Below the pieces are notes generated by a model. That model was not told where the DNA came from. It made no database searches and saw only the letters and a list, made by a program, of their open reading frames with translations. DNA of 64,000 nt. It comes from Podospora comata (Eukaryota; Ascomycota; Sordariomycetes; Sordariales; Podosporaceae). Below, one piece after another: positions 32,592-42,891 of this stretch (position 1 is its first letter; the number at the start of each line of letters is the position of its first letter). Where the stretch lies: positions 248,001 through 312,000 of the forward strand of contig CP071493.1 of NCBI GenBank assembly GCA_017354895.1, read 5' to 3'. Made by a program: the position numbers and the translations under genes.

Positions 32592-32784
32592 GAGGTCTAG
32601 ATATACGGAGGAACTGGCTGGTATAGATAGACAGTTCCGCAGTATGCAATTGCAAGTCACAATCGTTGGTATCTAGACTGTTGTGATTGAGACAAGCCAT
32701 TTGTTGTACACTGTTTAGCTGTACCGAACCAGGATTGTTCAGAAGTGCCTTCAACCAGTATCCCTTTCAGAGGTTCTGGATAGG
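32592..32784 (-). repeat. Dispersed repeat R1, right arm of an inverted pair
   Basis: Reverse complement of 31797-31989 with two or three differences. Outside the arm the sequences differ at once, which sets the element ends near 31797 and 32784. The spacer holds the 52 bp tandem repeat, a possible reading frame without domain character, and a GGTGAGC-rich small palindrome near 32545-32570. Confidence 0.85.
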
Positions 32785-34259
32785 AGTTGAGCCAACACCA
32801 GATTGTCAACTAGGTAAAGGATGGAGTTATCATTTCAGCCGTGAAACTACAGAGTGGGGTTTGAGTACCGTGGGCTTGAAGATATGTTTGTATCTGACTG
32901 TTGTCATTACCACAGCGATGTTCAATGAGACCGATTGTTCTTTTTCATCACCAATATCATCCGGGACTCAACGTTATTCCGCAAGACCTTGTCAGAGCCA
33001 CGAGATTCCAAGTTACGTGCCACATGACGAACAGCTTGATCACATATTAGTTGTACTCCCCGTGTGAAAACACAACTTGACAATTTAGGTAGTACTCACC
33101 TGGTCAATCACCCCGTGGGTCGGAATCCCAGCTGTTGAAGAGGCTGACCTGGGTGGGGGTTTGGTCTCGACACCAGTACCACTCATGGCGGGGGATTGTA
33201 ATTGTAGTACGTTGTGCGGCTCATGCCTGTCTCAGAAGGCAGCTCAAATTCCATGACATCGTCGGCGCGTATGGTTTGGGGATCACGGAGAGAGTAGTAG
33301 CGCTGACAGATTCGGTAATCTTCATCTTCACCAAACTTTATATTAATTGCCCTGCCTTTGCGCATTTCCGGTTGGTTCAGCACCATCAATGCCCATTATA
33401 AACGACTCGAACATTCTTTAATTGACACTGTGTACTAGGCCAGGTTTGGCTGTCACGATGGACGAATCCAGACCACGCCTTCTTCTTCGGACTCGTCAGA
33501 CAGTACCGAGGCTTCGCCAGCGCCGCGATAGCACAGTGATCCACATACAAGATGCAGGCAGTCGTAGCCTGAGGTGTTTCGGTCAGGGAGCGGTCGTCGT
33601 GAACAGAGCCCAATCATAGTCAGGGTGGTCACCTTTCAGGGGTGAGTTGGTTGAGGCGAGCGAGGGACATTACCACTTGGTGACACAATGACTAGCGGTG
33701 ATACCTCATAGAGCGACATCGTGGTTCGGTGTTCGGTGTAGTACAACGGCCGGTCTGGTCCAAGAGAACAAGTTTGAGGCGTCAGCCGGCTCGCTCCACA
33801 TTTCGCCGCCCTCGGCCAACAATCTGATTTGTTTCTGCCGGTCAAATATTGGAACGGGAACAGTCGACGCTTGGGTCCGAGAAAACAAGTCCGAGGCACC
33901 AGCCGGCAGGCTAGACATCCCACCGAATGAGGAAGGAGAGATTGGTGATAATGATGTTGGAAGAGAGTTGTTGGTGTATTGAGGAAGAAATCAACTACCT
34001 CCACGGCGAGAGAGAAGAAACTAGCCCAGGTTGGCCTGAGCTCCCATGGCAGCAACTGTGGACCCTGCCTCACAACAGATGATGAGAGACGTCCGGCCGG
34101 AAAGGCATAAAAGGGCTGGCTCCCCTCTGTGTCCTGGAGCTGTTGAACTCTTCACTTCTCCAACCAGCTCAAGCATCACCGAGGAAAGCGCCAGATTCCA
34201 CATCTAGCAACTCAAAAGCCTTCTCAGAGCAATCTTTTACATCCTCCTCAACCGCCAAT
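32785..34259. other. Gene-poor stretch with possible gene fragments on the minus strand
   Basis: About 1.5 kb. Minus-strand pieces at 33183-33389 (INIKFGEDEDYRICQRYYSL) and 33480-33920 (YDWALFT, SGYDCLHLVCGSLCYRGAG) have protein-like composition but lie in different frames and join to nothing I recognise. They may be remnants of one decayed gene. The right end holds the promoter of the secreted protein gene. Confidence 0.4.
34106..34113 (+). promoter_or_regulatory. TATA-like box of the secreted protein gene
   Basis: cataaaag lies about 150 bp before the ATG at 34260 and is followed by a CT-rich stretch, as in strongly expressed fungal genes. Confidence 0.4.
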
Positions 34260-34799
34260 ATGAAGTTCCTTGCCCTCTCCCTTCTCGCCACCTCCGCCGC
34301 CGCCATCGACCTGCACCTCGAGTTCGCAGGCGGCTGCTCAACTTCAGGAGGCGGCTACATCTGCTACAACTGGAACCCCAACTCGTGCTGCAGCGTTAAC
34401 GCGGGAACCTTTTTTAACAGCGGCAGCTTCAGAGCCATCCCGCCCCAGTGGAACATTCAGGCGCGCGGGCACGCCCCCCCCAGGTGCGGCACCATTCGCC
34501 AGCAGGAGGACAGCCGCGGCCGCGACTACGTCTGCCTGGGCAACGGGCCCTTTGGCGGGCTAGGGTACGGGTTCAACAACAGGAAGATGATTCGCGGCGC
34601 GACGGTGGTGGAGGAGGAGGAGACGGAGACAGAGTGCGTGCAGCCGAATGTGATGTACCTGGCTGATGGGACGCAATACAACTACACGGCTATTGTCGAG
34701 GCCAAGCTGGACACCGTGGAGCTCAATGAGATTGCCAAAGCTGGCGCGTCGGCGGCGGACATCCCGGAGAGTTTCGAGGCTTTCAAGATCGTGCAGTAG
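34260..34799 (+). CDS. Small secreted Cys-containing protein
   Basis: A single exon of 179 residues. The start at ATG 34260 gives the signal peptide MKFLALSLLATSAAA; upstream in-frame codons have no ATG. The mature protein begins IDLHLEFAGGC and has seven Cys residues in two groups, with motifs GGGYICYNW, NSCCSVNAG, RCGTIRQQ and DYVCLGNG, then a Gly-rich turn (GPFGGLGYGF), an acidic run (VEEEETETEC) and a helical C-terminus. No known enzyme or inhibitor family is recognised. It stands next to the repeat-rich stretch, a position often seen for lineage-specific secreted proteins. Role unknown. Confidence 0.75.
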   Translation: MKFLALSLLATSAAAIDLHLEFAGGCSTSGGGYICYNWNPNSCCSVNAGTFFNSGSFRAIPPQWNIQARGHAPPRCGTIRQQEDSRGRDYVCLGNGPFGGLGYGFNNRKMIRGATVVEEEETETECVQPNVMYLADGTQYNYTAIVEAKLDTVELNEIAKAGASAADIPESFEAFKIVQ

Positions 34800-35399
34800 A
34801 TGTTCGGATGACGGCAGATCTTGAGACTCCTGTCAGGATTCTAAGAGGCGGAGGGGGTTGATGCTTGGTTTGGCGGGTTGGCGATGTGCCTCCTTCCTTT
34901 CGTTCATTACTTTCGTTCCTTACTTTCATATGCTCATCTTGCCCGGGTGTGCATTTCTCTTGCCGTGGGCCCCGGCCGCCTGACTTGTGGGCGTTAAACA
35001 ACAAATAGACTCTCATTTCGAAAGAAATCCAATGCTGTTTCTCAGGAAGAATTACTGCCAAAGTCTGAGGAAGATTTCTTCTTCAGTTCTGCATTCACAC
35101 CCCTAAGTCTTCCAATGAACATGAAGCATATAAGCGCCGCCAGAAAATACAAATCGAAAATAAAACGGGCTGTAGAGAATATAGGTACTTCGGTACATCG
35201 AGCTTGAATTTTCAGGGTCTCACCTGGCAGATGGGGCCAGCCATGACACCAGTCACCTGTTTCCTCCTGTTGAAAAGATCAACAACTACGGATCCATAGT
35301 ATCACAGGTTGAAGCGCTTACAATTGGAGCTTGAGAAGTTTCAGGGCGGGTAATGCATTCATTAAGCTGCAGATGTTCGATGTTCCGTTCAAAGTTTGG
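34800..35399. other. Intergenic, no gene seen
   Basis: 3' region of the secreted protein gene. Short T-rich and CTTTC-rich runs near 34890-34930. No further gene. Confidence 0.5.
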
Positions 35400-35541
35400 T
35401 CGGGCTACGCCCAACCCCTGATAACCCCAATCACCCTCTTCTGCCAGTCTTATAATACCCCTGAAATTACCGCCCTGACTACCCTGATAATTCAACAGAA
35501 CTAGCCAGTGTAGATAATTCCGCAGTATGCAATTCACATGG
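35400..35541 (-). repeat. Partial R1-related repeat
   Basis: On the minus strand the part reading gaattgcatactgcggaa then actggctagttc matches the inner end of R1. It runs into a different tail (gttgaattatcagggtagtc) not found in the other copies. This looks like a related but different subfamily, inserted just beyond the end of the NLR-like pseudogene. Treated as a fossil. Confidence 0.55.
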
Positions 35542-35768
35542 TGAGTTTTTAAGGCCAAGCTCGTATTGCTCGTGAGGCTGCAAGGAGCCGTTGGGGGCGA
35601 TGGAGGTGGCCGATGGGAGCGATGTGGGCATAGAATTGATAATATCAAGATTGCTGGACAATTCCGAATTCTTTTTGCGAAGCGCAAAGACCTTCCTCCT
35701 TCCCGCCCGGAAATCAATATGGAAATCACCAGACCCTGCACACTAAGAATAGCAAACCCGCCCGGCCG

Positions 35769-37600
35769 CTATCGTCCACCATCTTCACTCAACAACTCAA
35801 TTTCTCGAGTCACAGCCTTATACCGGCTGTGCTCAATGCCAAGCACAGTCTTCAACCTTTCCTGGCACCGTATATATAAAGATCTTGCTTCATACGTTTT
35901 GCCCTGTTGAACTTGAAACTTTGCAAAATCTTCCACATTCTCGAGAGAATCAATACTAGGAGTGATATTCTCTGATGTTGCCTTTTCATATCCCTATAGC
36001 GCACGCCGATACAAAGTCTCTGCTTCTTGAACCCGGCCCTGATCTCGATAGAGATTACCTAGATTGTTGATAGGATCAAGTATTGATGGGTGGTCTGGGC
36101 CAAATGCCTTCTCTCCGCCCTGCAGTGCACGCTCATACATGGCCTCTGCCTCTTGAAATAGGGCCATGTTTCTAAACAGGTCGCCTAGTCCTTTTAAAGT
36201 CCACTCTTCTACTTGAGTAACTGGTGTTCCGTTTAAGATCGTTGTTGAACAAAATGCTGCATGCCCTAGAAGCCGTCGTTGTAGTGTACAGTACTTCTGT
36301 TCGGTGTCCTTTGGTATCTTTGAGCTTACGCATATTATTGCGAGTTGTGCCAAATCATTGCTCTCTGTCTCGTTCAACACGTGTCTCGTCCAGGCGTGCA
36401 CACAACTATGCATGCTATACCCACGCGATTCTGTATATTCTGTTGGCGACATATCTGGCTCAGCTAGGCCATAATCACACAAGACACGTATTGCTTTATT
36501 GAATTCGATTATATCGTGTGTAATTTCCTGAAACCAGGTTGGTCCTCGTGGTCGGCCTTCTTAAAGCAGCTCTAGCCACAGATCTTTGTGGTCAAAGTAG
36601 GCCTATATTTGCAGTAGCATTGCAGATGCTGTGTTTTGCCGCTCAATCTGGGTGTATGAGATATCCCATGTCGAGTAGAGGGCCCGGTCGTACGAGAGCA
36701 GCGACGTTGCGAGGTGTGGGATATAATCTCCAGACTATGCTCGATGGCTTTCAACTTCTTTAGTGGCACGTGGGAACCGAGATCGACCCTTAATGCTTGT
36801 GTTGTGATGAGGATAGCGCCATGGTAAACATCCGGGAAGAATGGGCGTATATCATAACCTGCCGAGGCGGCTTCTTGATCTCCGTCCAACTCATTCTCCA
36901 ACATGTGGTTGTCATAATTGTCATAGATGATGAGCCAATTGCTGTTCCCTGGATTGTCCAACCACCGTTTAACCGCCCGTACAGTCTCGTCAAGATCTCG
37001 ACCCTCTGAAACCGATGGCGAATGTGACATTTTTGGAGGCATTCAAATATGCTAATTATGAGTTAATATTTATGATAAACCGGAAACTGCGGTATAAGAC
37101 TGCCTACCCTCGTTAGATCTTTTCTCTGCCTCCTAGCGCTGCGGAATCTGCTTGATAGCGTCATTTGCCATGTCCTTGAGGTGCCTTGATACGGTCTTGT
37201 ATCCGCTGTCTTCCCTTGATGTGTATTTAACCATGTTGTGATGGTTGGCATGGATTGCGACTGGCTCTGCATTAGTCTGGCCAGGCACAACGGCTGAAGC
37301 ACGTGGCACCACCTGTAACCATTAGGTACTGTTGATGTACACGGTCAGAAGTAATGATCGATACTACATACCATCAGAGACTGGCCGAGGGCAGTTGGAG
37401 TCTGGTACTCTTCATAGGCGAATTTGGTTATAAATTGATCGCTGATCAGGCCGTACTGACCCAATTGTTGCTGGAGGACAATTAATCGGCACCCTTGAGC
37501 TATGGCAGGAACATTAATCTTTGCGGTGTTGGGGACCTGGATATATCTATGGCAGCTCAAAAGCCTTATTCTTATAGACTGAAAATTTGATGCCTCCATG
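35769..37600 (-). pseudogene. Decayed NLR-like gene: SesB-type lipase, NB-ARC, TPR
   Basis: Fungal NLR-like proteins sense non-self and can trigger cell death. Parts in order on the minus strand: the end of a SesB-like lipase domain (FAYEEYQTPTALGQSL, then VVPRASAVVPG and MVKYTSREDSGYKTVSRHL, 37500-37150); an NB-ARC fragment with the Walker B-type run NWLIIYDNYDN and the GAILITTQ motif (37040-36750); a linker (LCDYGLAEPDMSPTEYTE); and tetratricopeptide repeats (AMYERALQGGEKAFGPDHPSIL, NLGNLYRDQGRVQEAETLYRRAL) ending at 35769. The lipase catalytic part and the P-loop of the NB-ARC are missing. The frame changes more than once, and an in-frame TAG at 35994-35996 splits the TPR region where the family usually has Gln or Ala. 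It is surely not functional. Confidence 0.75.
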
Positions 37601-37901
37601 GCAGACCCAATCTGATGCCATGAGCCAGTATTCCATCTAATGTCCTCTTAGGTCATCTCCCACCCTCGAAGGACACCGACACGTACCATTTACCGAGTGA
37701 CACCATCAATGACACCAACAACTGACACTTCCAGTGCAGAGCCCCACGGTGCTTACCAGGGCACGGCCACAATGAGGTGCCGTGCGATGGGAAGAATTTT
37801 GACAAGTTGACCATGAACAGAGCATGCGGAGGCTAAACCGGAAGATAAACCTAGGGATATGTCTGCAAGGACAGTCGACACCCAAACTTCTCAAGCTCTG
37901 A

Positions 37902-38939
37902 TCACTTCTGCAAGAAATACACCAGCGCTCCCTCCCTCTGAGCCTGAGCTCTCGAGTACTTGACCTGGTGCACCAGTTTTCCGCCGTTGTCCTTCAAAGC
38001 AATGACCCCTCCCTTGTTACCCAACGCCACCCCGGGCACAGCAACTCCCTTCTTGCTCTGCACTGCCAAAGACACTCCTTTCAAGACATGACTCTGCCCC
38101 GATCCATTCTCAATTCTCCAACCCTCCAAGTCCACCGTCGTCACAGAACGATTAAGCAAGTACACCGTCTCCCCATCTCCCCTGGTAGGCTTCTGGTCCG
38201 GTCCATGAGGATTGACCAACGCAGCCTCAATCTTGATCCCATCTCCTACAATCGGCTCCGGCTCTTCCTCATCACCTTCACCAGGCTGCTTTCCTCCACC
38301 TAGCAACTTGGCAAACGTGTCGCCAACCGGCATGCCCTGCTCATCAGTCTTGTACGTTTGCACGGCAAACGCAAGAAATATGCCCTCCCAATGACCATCA
38401 GGAAAGGCCAGGATGATTCCGCCGTCTTGAAAAATTCCATTGTCCTTCTTCCACTGTCCCGAGTTCCCTTGATTCATGTGGATATCATGAATCCCGGTCT
38501 TGTCATTGTACGGCTCGCCAAACAGGTAAATGTCCGCCTTTTGTACGACAGCTTGGTTCAGGATTGGGTTGAGATAGTCGAGGATGTTGTGGCTCGTCCC
38601 GGGCGTGTTGTGTGAGAGAAGAATGCCATCTTGGGGGCGGAAGAAGTTCAGGCGGAGGAAGTCAAGGCCCAGGCTGCCGGTTTCGAGTGTGCCCTTCTGG
38701 GGGTGGAAACCCCGTGGAAGGGTCTGGAGGGAGTGGGTAAAGGTTGCTGAGACTGGCTGGAGGTCGCGGATGACCCAGTAGACGAGACGGGAGTCGGAAG
38801 ACTTGCTTTCGATGTTGACTGCCGCGTCTAGGCGGGTGGAGGTGGTGTCTGAGAAGGTGATGTGGCCGTGACCGGGCTTAGCGGTCCCGTCCCACTTGGT
38901 GGGGGTGCCTTTCCAGATGCCGTAGCTTTTGAGGGGCAT
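37902..38939 (-). CDS. DUF2278 (YukJ-like) protein with lamin-tail-like domain
   Basis: A single exon from ATG 38939 (MPLKSYGIWKGTPTKWDG) gives 345 residues; the frame is open further upstream but without family similarity. DUF2278 proteins are found in bacteria and fungi; the domain runs through LVYWVIRDLQPVSATF, FLRLNFFRPQDGIL, ADIYLFGEPYND and GIHDIHMNQGN, a conserved His/Asn-rich stretch. After a Pro/Glu linker the last 110 residues (ETVYLLNRSVTTVDLEGWRI, GNKGGVIALKDNGGKLVHQVKY) look like a lamin-tail domain, an Ig-like fold often fused to nucleases or secreted proteins. No signal peptide. Function unknown. Intact, between two gene remnants of very different kind. Confidence 0.8.
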   Translation of the reverse strand: MPLKSYGIWKGTPTKWDGTAKPGHGHITFSDTTSTRLDAAVNIESKSSDSRLVYWVIRDLQPVSATFTHSLQTLPRGFHPQKGTLETGSLGLDFLRLNFFRPQDGILLSHNTPGTSHNILDYLNPILNQAVVQKADIYLFGEPYNDKTGIHDIHMNQGNSGQWKKDNGIFQDGGIILAFPDGHWEGIFLAFAVQTYKTDEQGMPVGDTFAKLLGGGKQPGEGDEEEPEPIVGDGIKIEAALVNPHGPDQKPTRGDGETVYLLNRSVTTVDLEGWRIENGSGQSHVLKGVSLAVQSKKGVAVPGVALGNKGGVIALKDNGGKLVHQVKYSRAQAQREGALVYFLQK

Positions 38940-39531
38940 TTTGGGGTGATAGGTTAGGAAAATAGCTATTGGTTCGAATTTGGCGGGTCGTGGAGAGACT
39001 TTGTGTCTGGAAGATCTGGATGCGGGCGAGGGGAGAGGGTGAGCTGAATCCCACCCCGTCAGTGCAAGGGCGCAGCTGCCTCCTTTATACACTTCTTTTT
39101 TTTGACTGTCATGTAAGTCACAAGGCACAATCACATGTGCATGGCGGGAGGGACTCAACCTTCCACCGAATTGAATGGGAAGGCACCTTCGTCTCATCAG
39201 CGTGTTGTCGGAATTGTTCCTCAGCCCTCTAAGGCGGCGGGGTCTGGACCCTCGCGTTCCGACCACTTGTATCACTTGTATCACATTCAATGCAACGCCA
39301 CATATCAGAAAAACACCGGAAAATGTTACCGCAAACTCGGATCCCACACAATACTGTCTTTGACCAAGAGCTGATGCTGTACCATCCTCCCAAGCCCCCC
39401 AACCATATACCGTCCGTACATACGCTTCCTATACGTCTATGGTGCTGCTCAATATCAACCCTCCTGTCTATGACCAATATATCCCCACATCCATATCAAT
39501 CCGGCCACCGCCCCATCCTCCTTTACTGACC
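38940..39531. other. Intergenic, no gene seen
   Basis: Promoter of the DUF2278 gene and 3' side of the C2H2 gene. An apparent N-terminal extension frame for DUF2278 (to 39347) is judged non-coding. Confidence 0.5.
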
Positions 39532-40699
39532 TTAAGTGAGAATTTCCAGATCAAGAGCTCTTCTCTCGTCCCGAATCAAAATCAACCGCTCGGCCAACTC
39601 CTCCTTGGTAAGTTCCATCCCAGCTCTGACCCGTTTGTCAATGTTTTCAATGACCTCGTCGTTCGTGAGCTCGTTCACATGCTCGCGCAGCTGCTCGCCC
39701 TCCAAGCGCACCCGAGTCATCAAGACAGTCTTGGAGAGTCTTGTCAGGTAGTTGGAATCGATGCTGATGCGCTTGTCATAGCTGGCCTCGCCGGGCGCAA
39801 AATAGTGATGCCTTGTTTGCTGGTGATCGCGGAGGGCTGTCTTGCTGCGGTGCAGGGTGTTGCAGATCTTTTCCGGGCCGCCGCCGAGAACTGGGAGAGT
39901 GCACTTAAGCAGGTCGAGCTCGTCCTCGGAGTTGAGCTTGCGGCAGCTACATGTCCAGCAGGCGTCAGTCCATCCGTACCGGGTACCTAGGTATCTAAAA
40001 GAAACCACTTACATTTTCTTATGATTGTACATGCTCCTAGTCCTAAGGGCCTTGCCACACCCTCCACAAGTGACTTTGGCTTTGTTGTTGGCCATGGTTA
40101 CTGTTTCTTGGTTCTTTGCTGTGTGAGGAGCGTTTTGATCTTTGGGAACTGGCTGTTGATCGTCGGGAAGCGGTGGTTGTTGATCGTCAGGAAGTGGTGA
40201 CAAGCGCAGCCTTTTCTCCTGGCCAACAGTTTGCTGACCCACATATTGTGAATAGGGCGGGTCTTGTTCCAGTTGCTCACCATTCACCAGAGCTTGCTGG
40301 TAGTGAATATCAAGTCCCAGGTATTGTCGTTGGTCTGAATGGTGTGGTTTCTCCTGGACTTGACCCGCTTGGGAACTCAGGAGGTGGGTCTCATCTTGAA
40401 GAAGTGGGACAAGGCCTTCAATCGGGAAGTGTCGGTAAAACAACAAGTCAGCGGGCGTGGGGTAGATTGGCTCAGCGTTCGCGGGCGCGACTCCCAAGGT
40501 GTCGCAGGGGTCAACAAGAACCAAGGGATACATGTTGTAGAAGAGATCGTAGTCGGGATCACAGTCAGGATCATGGTGAGGAGCATAGCTAAATCGCAAA
40601 ACATCAGTATAGATATCGAGCTCCAGTCATACTGCAACTAATGTAGCCGTCAAGGTCTGCTGATACATACTTGTAATTCTCATCTCCACCTGGATTCAT
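39532..40699 (-). CDS. C2H2-type zinc finger protein
   Basis: Three exons, 40699-40671, 40588-40013 and 39946-39532, joined across introns of 82 and 66 bp (GTATGT and GTAAGT donors), give 339 residues beginning MNPGGDENYNYAPHHDPD. The N-terminal 170 residues are rich in Asp, Tyr, Gln and Pro. A first zinc-ligand cluster reads CGGCGKALRTRSMYNHKKIC; the second is LKCTLPVLGGGPEKIC followed by HQQTRHH. The C-terminal part is helical and charged (VRLEGEQLREHVNEL, ELTKEELAERLILIRDERRAL), likely a coiled coil. Zinc binding is inferred from the Cys/His spacing, and DNA binding is not certain. A protein of similar build lies at 49373. Confidence 0.7.
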
Positions 40700-41199
40700 C
40701 CTTGGTGGCAGGTTGTCAGAGTATGACAACTCTGAGAGGATTCGAGGCTTCGAAGTGTAGCCGCGTAGGTACCTAAGAAAGCAGCCTTCAATGATGACCG
40801 GCCGACGTCTCAAGCACAAAGAGGGACTGCTTTTGAACTCTCCAACACTGGTAGCTTGATAAGTTGTGGTAGAAGAGTGGAAGGTTGACGGACAGGGCGC
40901 AGGCAGGTTGGACTAGACAAAGAGAATGTCAAACTGTTGAACATGATGAAAGAAATTAAGCGAAGGATTTAAGGTGACTTGATATCGCCGGCTGTGAAAG
41001 AAGAAATTGCCGGCGGCCATCCTAGCCTCGACGTGGGCAAAGTTTGGTGTCAACCAGTGTATCAACACCGAGGGCTACCAAATCACAGCACAGTTGCAAA
41101 CGCACAACAAAACGACATGCTATCTGAAAGCACATTGTTTATCAACAAACAAACGCATAGCCACCTTTGTCTTTGCCAATATCTAAAATGACAGCATAA
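40700..41199. other. Intergenic, no gene seen
   Basis: Upstream region of the C2H2 gene and 3' side of the esterase gene. Nothing else recognised. Confidence 0.5.
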
Positions 41200-42133
41200 T
41201 CAGATGCTGGACAGAAACTTGGCAACCCTCTCGGCAAGCCACTTTTGGGCTTCAGAAGAGGATACAACATGATCAGCATCAGGAATGAAGCCCGAGAGCT
41301 CACTTACCACCCCCTTAGGGGCCGCCGTACTCCACCTCTCCAACAACAGCTGCTTGTCGACCGATCCCGGGACCATCTCATCCTTCTCAGCAGGCAAGAT
41401 CAACAATGGCTTGTCCACCCTGCCAAATTTGTCTGCGAGGACCTCATCTGAAATGTCTGAAGCGAAGTAGTCTTCGGCGCCACTGTAACTTGATCAGCAT
41501 CTTACACCAAATGATACAGAAAAGAAAATAAACTTACCCAGTGGCAGCAAAGCTCCACCATCTCGCCGCCGTGACTGGCGTTGCAAAAAAAGGAACATGC
41601 TCCTTTGGCATGGTAGCACACTCCTTTCCTTGGTCTATCAACTCTTTCGCCACAGCCAAGCTCTCAGCCAGTGCCTCGGACGACCAGAGGGCGTTGGCAG
41701 CCTCTCTGTCCGAGACAGGAGATGTTAAGATGTACCCATCAACACGCGGAGGCTGACTAGAATGGTTGTGGTACTCGAGGGCACCCTGACATCCAGTGCT
41801 AGCGCCCATCAGAACGATCCTTTTATTCTTGAGGTCCTCACGCAGGTAGCGGACGAGTCGTGTGAGGTCCTGGACGTCGTTGTCAAGGGAGGAATACCCC
41901 CATCCAGAGTAGGAGCTTCGCATACGCAGCTCCCAGATGGAGTACTCAGAAGGGAGAGCGGCCTGCAGATGTGTAAGATATGTTGTGTGGGGCCCAGCTG
42001 TCAGGCCATGGATGAAGACTAGGGCGTTGGGAGAGGAGAAAGGCTCGGATTCATACGCGGTAAGGCTGGGACTGTGGGAGCTGTCAGTGGGCTCGGACGT
42101 GAGTGGGTGAACGACGACTTTGAAGGGAGCCAT
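41200..42133 (-). CDS. DUF1749 alpha/beta hydrolase, SidJ-like esterase
   Basis: Two exons, 42133-41538 and 41482-41200, joined in frame across a 55 bp intron, give 292 residues from ATG 42133 (MAPFKVVVHPLTSEP). DUF1749 proteins are alpha/beta hydrolases; Aspergillus SidJ hydrolyses fusarinine-type siderophores after iron uptake. Seen here: the oxyanion-loop motif LVFIHGLTAGPHTTYL, the nucleophile elbow GASTGCQGAL with its Ser, the acid-containing PAEKDEMVPG and the C-terminal DADHVVS with the His. The length is normal for the family. No siderophore synthesis genes lie in the window, so the substrate is inferred from the family. Confidence 0.85.
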
Positions 42134-42891
42134 TGTCAAAAGATTCAAAGGGCTATGGTTTGTGATACTCCATGTATCCAGGAGACATTCCGAGCGAAGT
42201 CTTCGAGAAGCCTATATATCCTCAAAAGCCGTCGTGTAGGAGATTGTCAGATACGAATACGAGTACGACAAAAAACCCGAACGCGAGAGAAACGGCCTTG
42301 TTAATTATGTCTGCAAGGGCTGCTGGCTGTTATTAGTATTATCCCCAGCACCAGCTGTCCAATTACCTTTTGCTGGTGGATATCGAAGTTCATCGCTACT
42401 CGGGAAAAAGTGGCCATGACTTTATTACAGGTTTTGCACGTGACCAGGCGTGGTCTCATGAGGTGCAGGATTGGCCAGCTGGGAGGTGGATGTTTGGCGG
42501 CAAATTCCGGCTTGCTGATTTTGCGAAGTTTGGATGCAAACGTGACTGACAGGGACAGTTCAAAAGTTAAGGTTGCTTCTGGTTTCCAGGGAATAGTTTC
42601 CGCTCTTTCCACAACTTTACCACACTGGCGCCATGTGGCTGACAGGAGGGGGTCAGTAACCCCACACAGGACGGCTTGTCAACTGCAAACAGGCCCTTGC
42701 GCCTTCTTTTCGTCAGATCAACCACCCCGACATGATGGTCGTGCAGCTGATCAAAGCTTGGTCATCCTCAGTCTATAACTCGATGCTGTTTCGGTAGTCA
42801 CGCAAACCAGTGATTCCAACAAAGCCATCACACGCTACGCAGGGCGGGAAGCCATTTGGCACCCAGCGTCTATATAACATAGCCAATTAGC
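42134..42891. other. Intergenic, no gene seen
   Basis: A 122-codon plus frame at 42410-42778 lacks domain character. No repeat or RNA recognised. Confidence 0.5.

Noticed and set aside
31797-32784. CRISPR array or bacterial integron reading of the repeats
   Set aside because: Only two inverted arms, no regular short repeats and spacers, and the surrounding genes are plainly fungal.
38940-39347. N-terminal extension of the DUF2278 frame
   Set aside because: The family start MPLKSYG lies at 38939; upstream residues have low-complexity, non-coding character and the stretch is promoter-like.
42410-42778. 122-codon plus frame
   Set aside because: No domain and no promoter or splice context.
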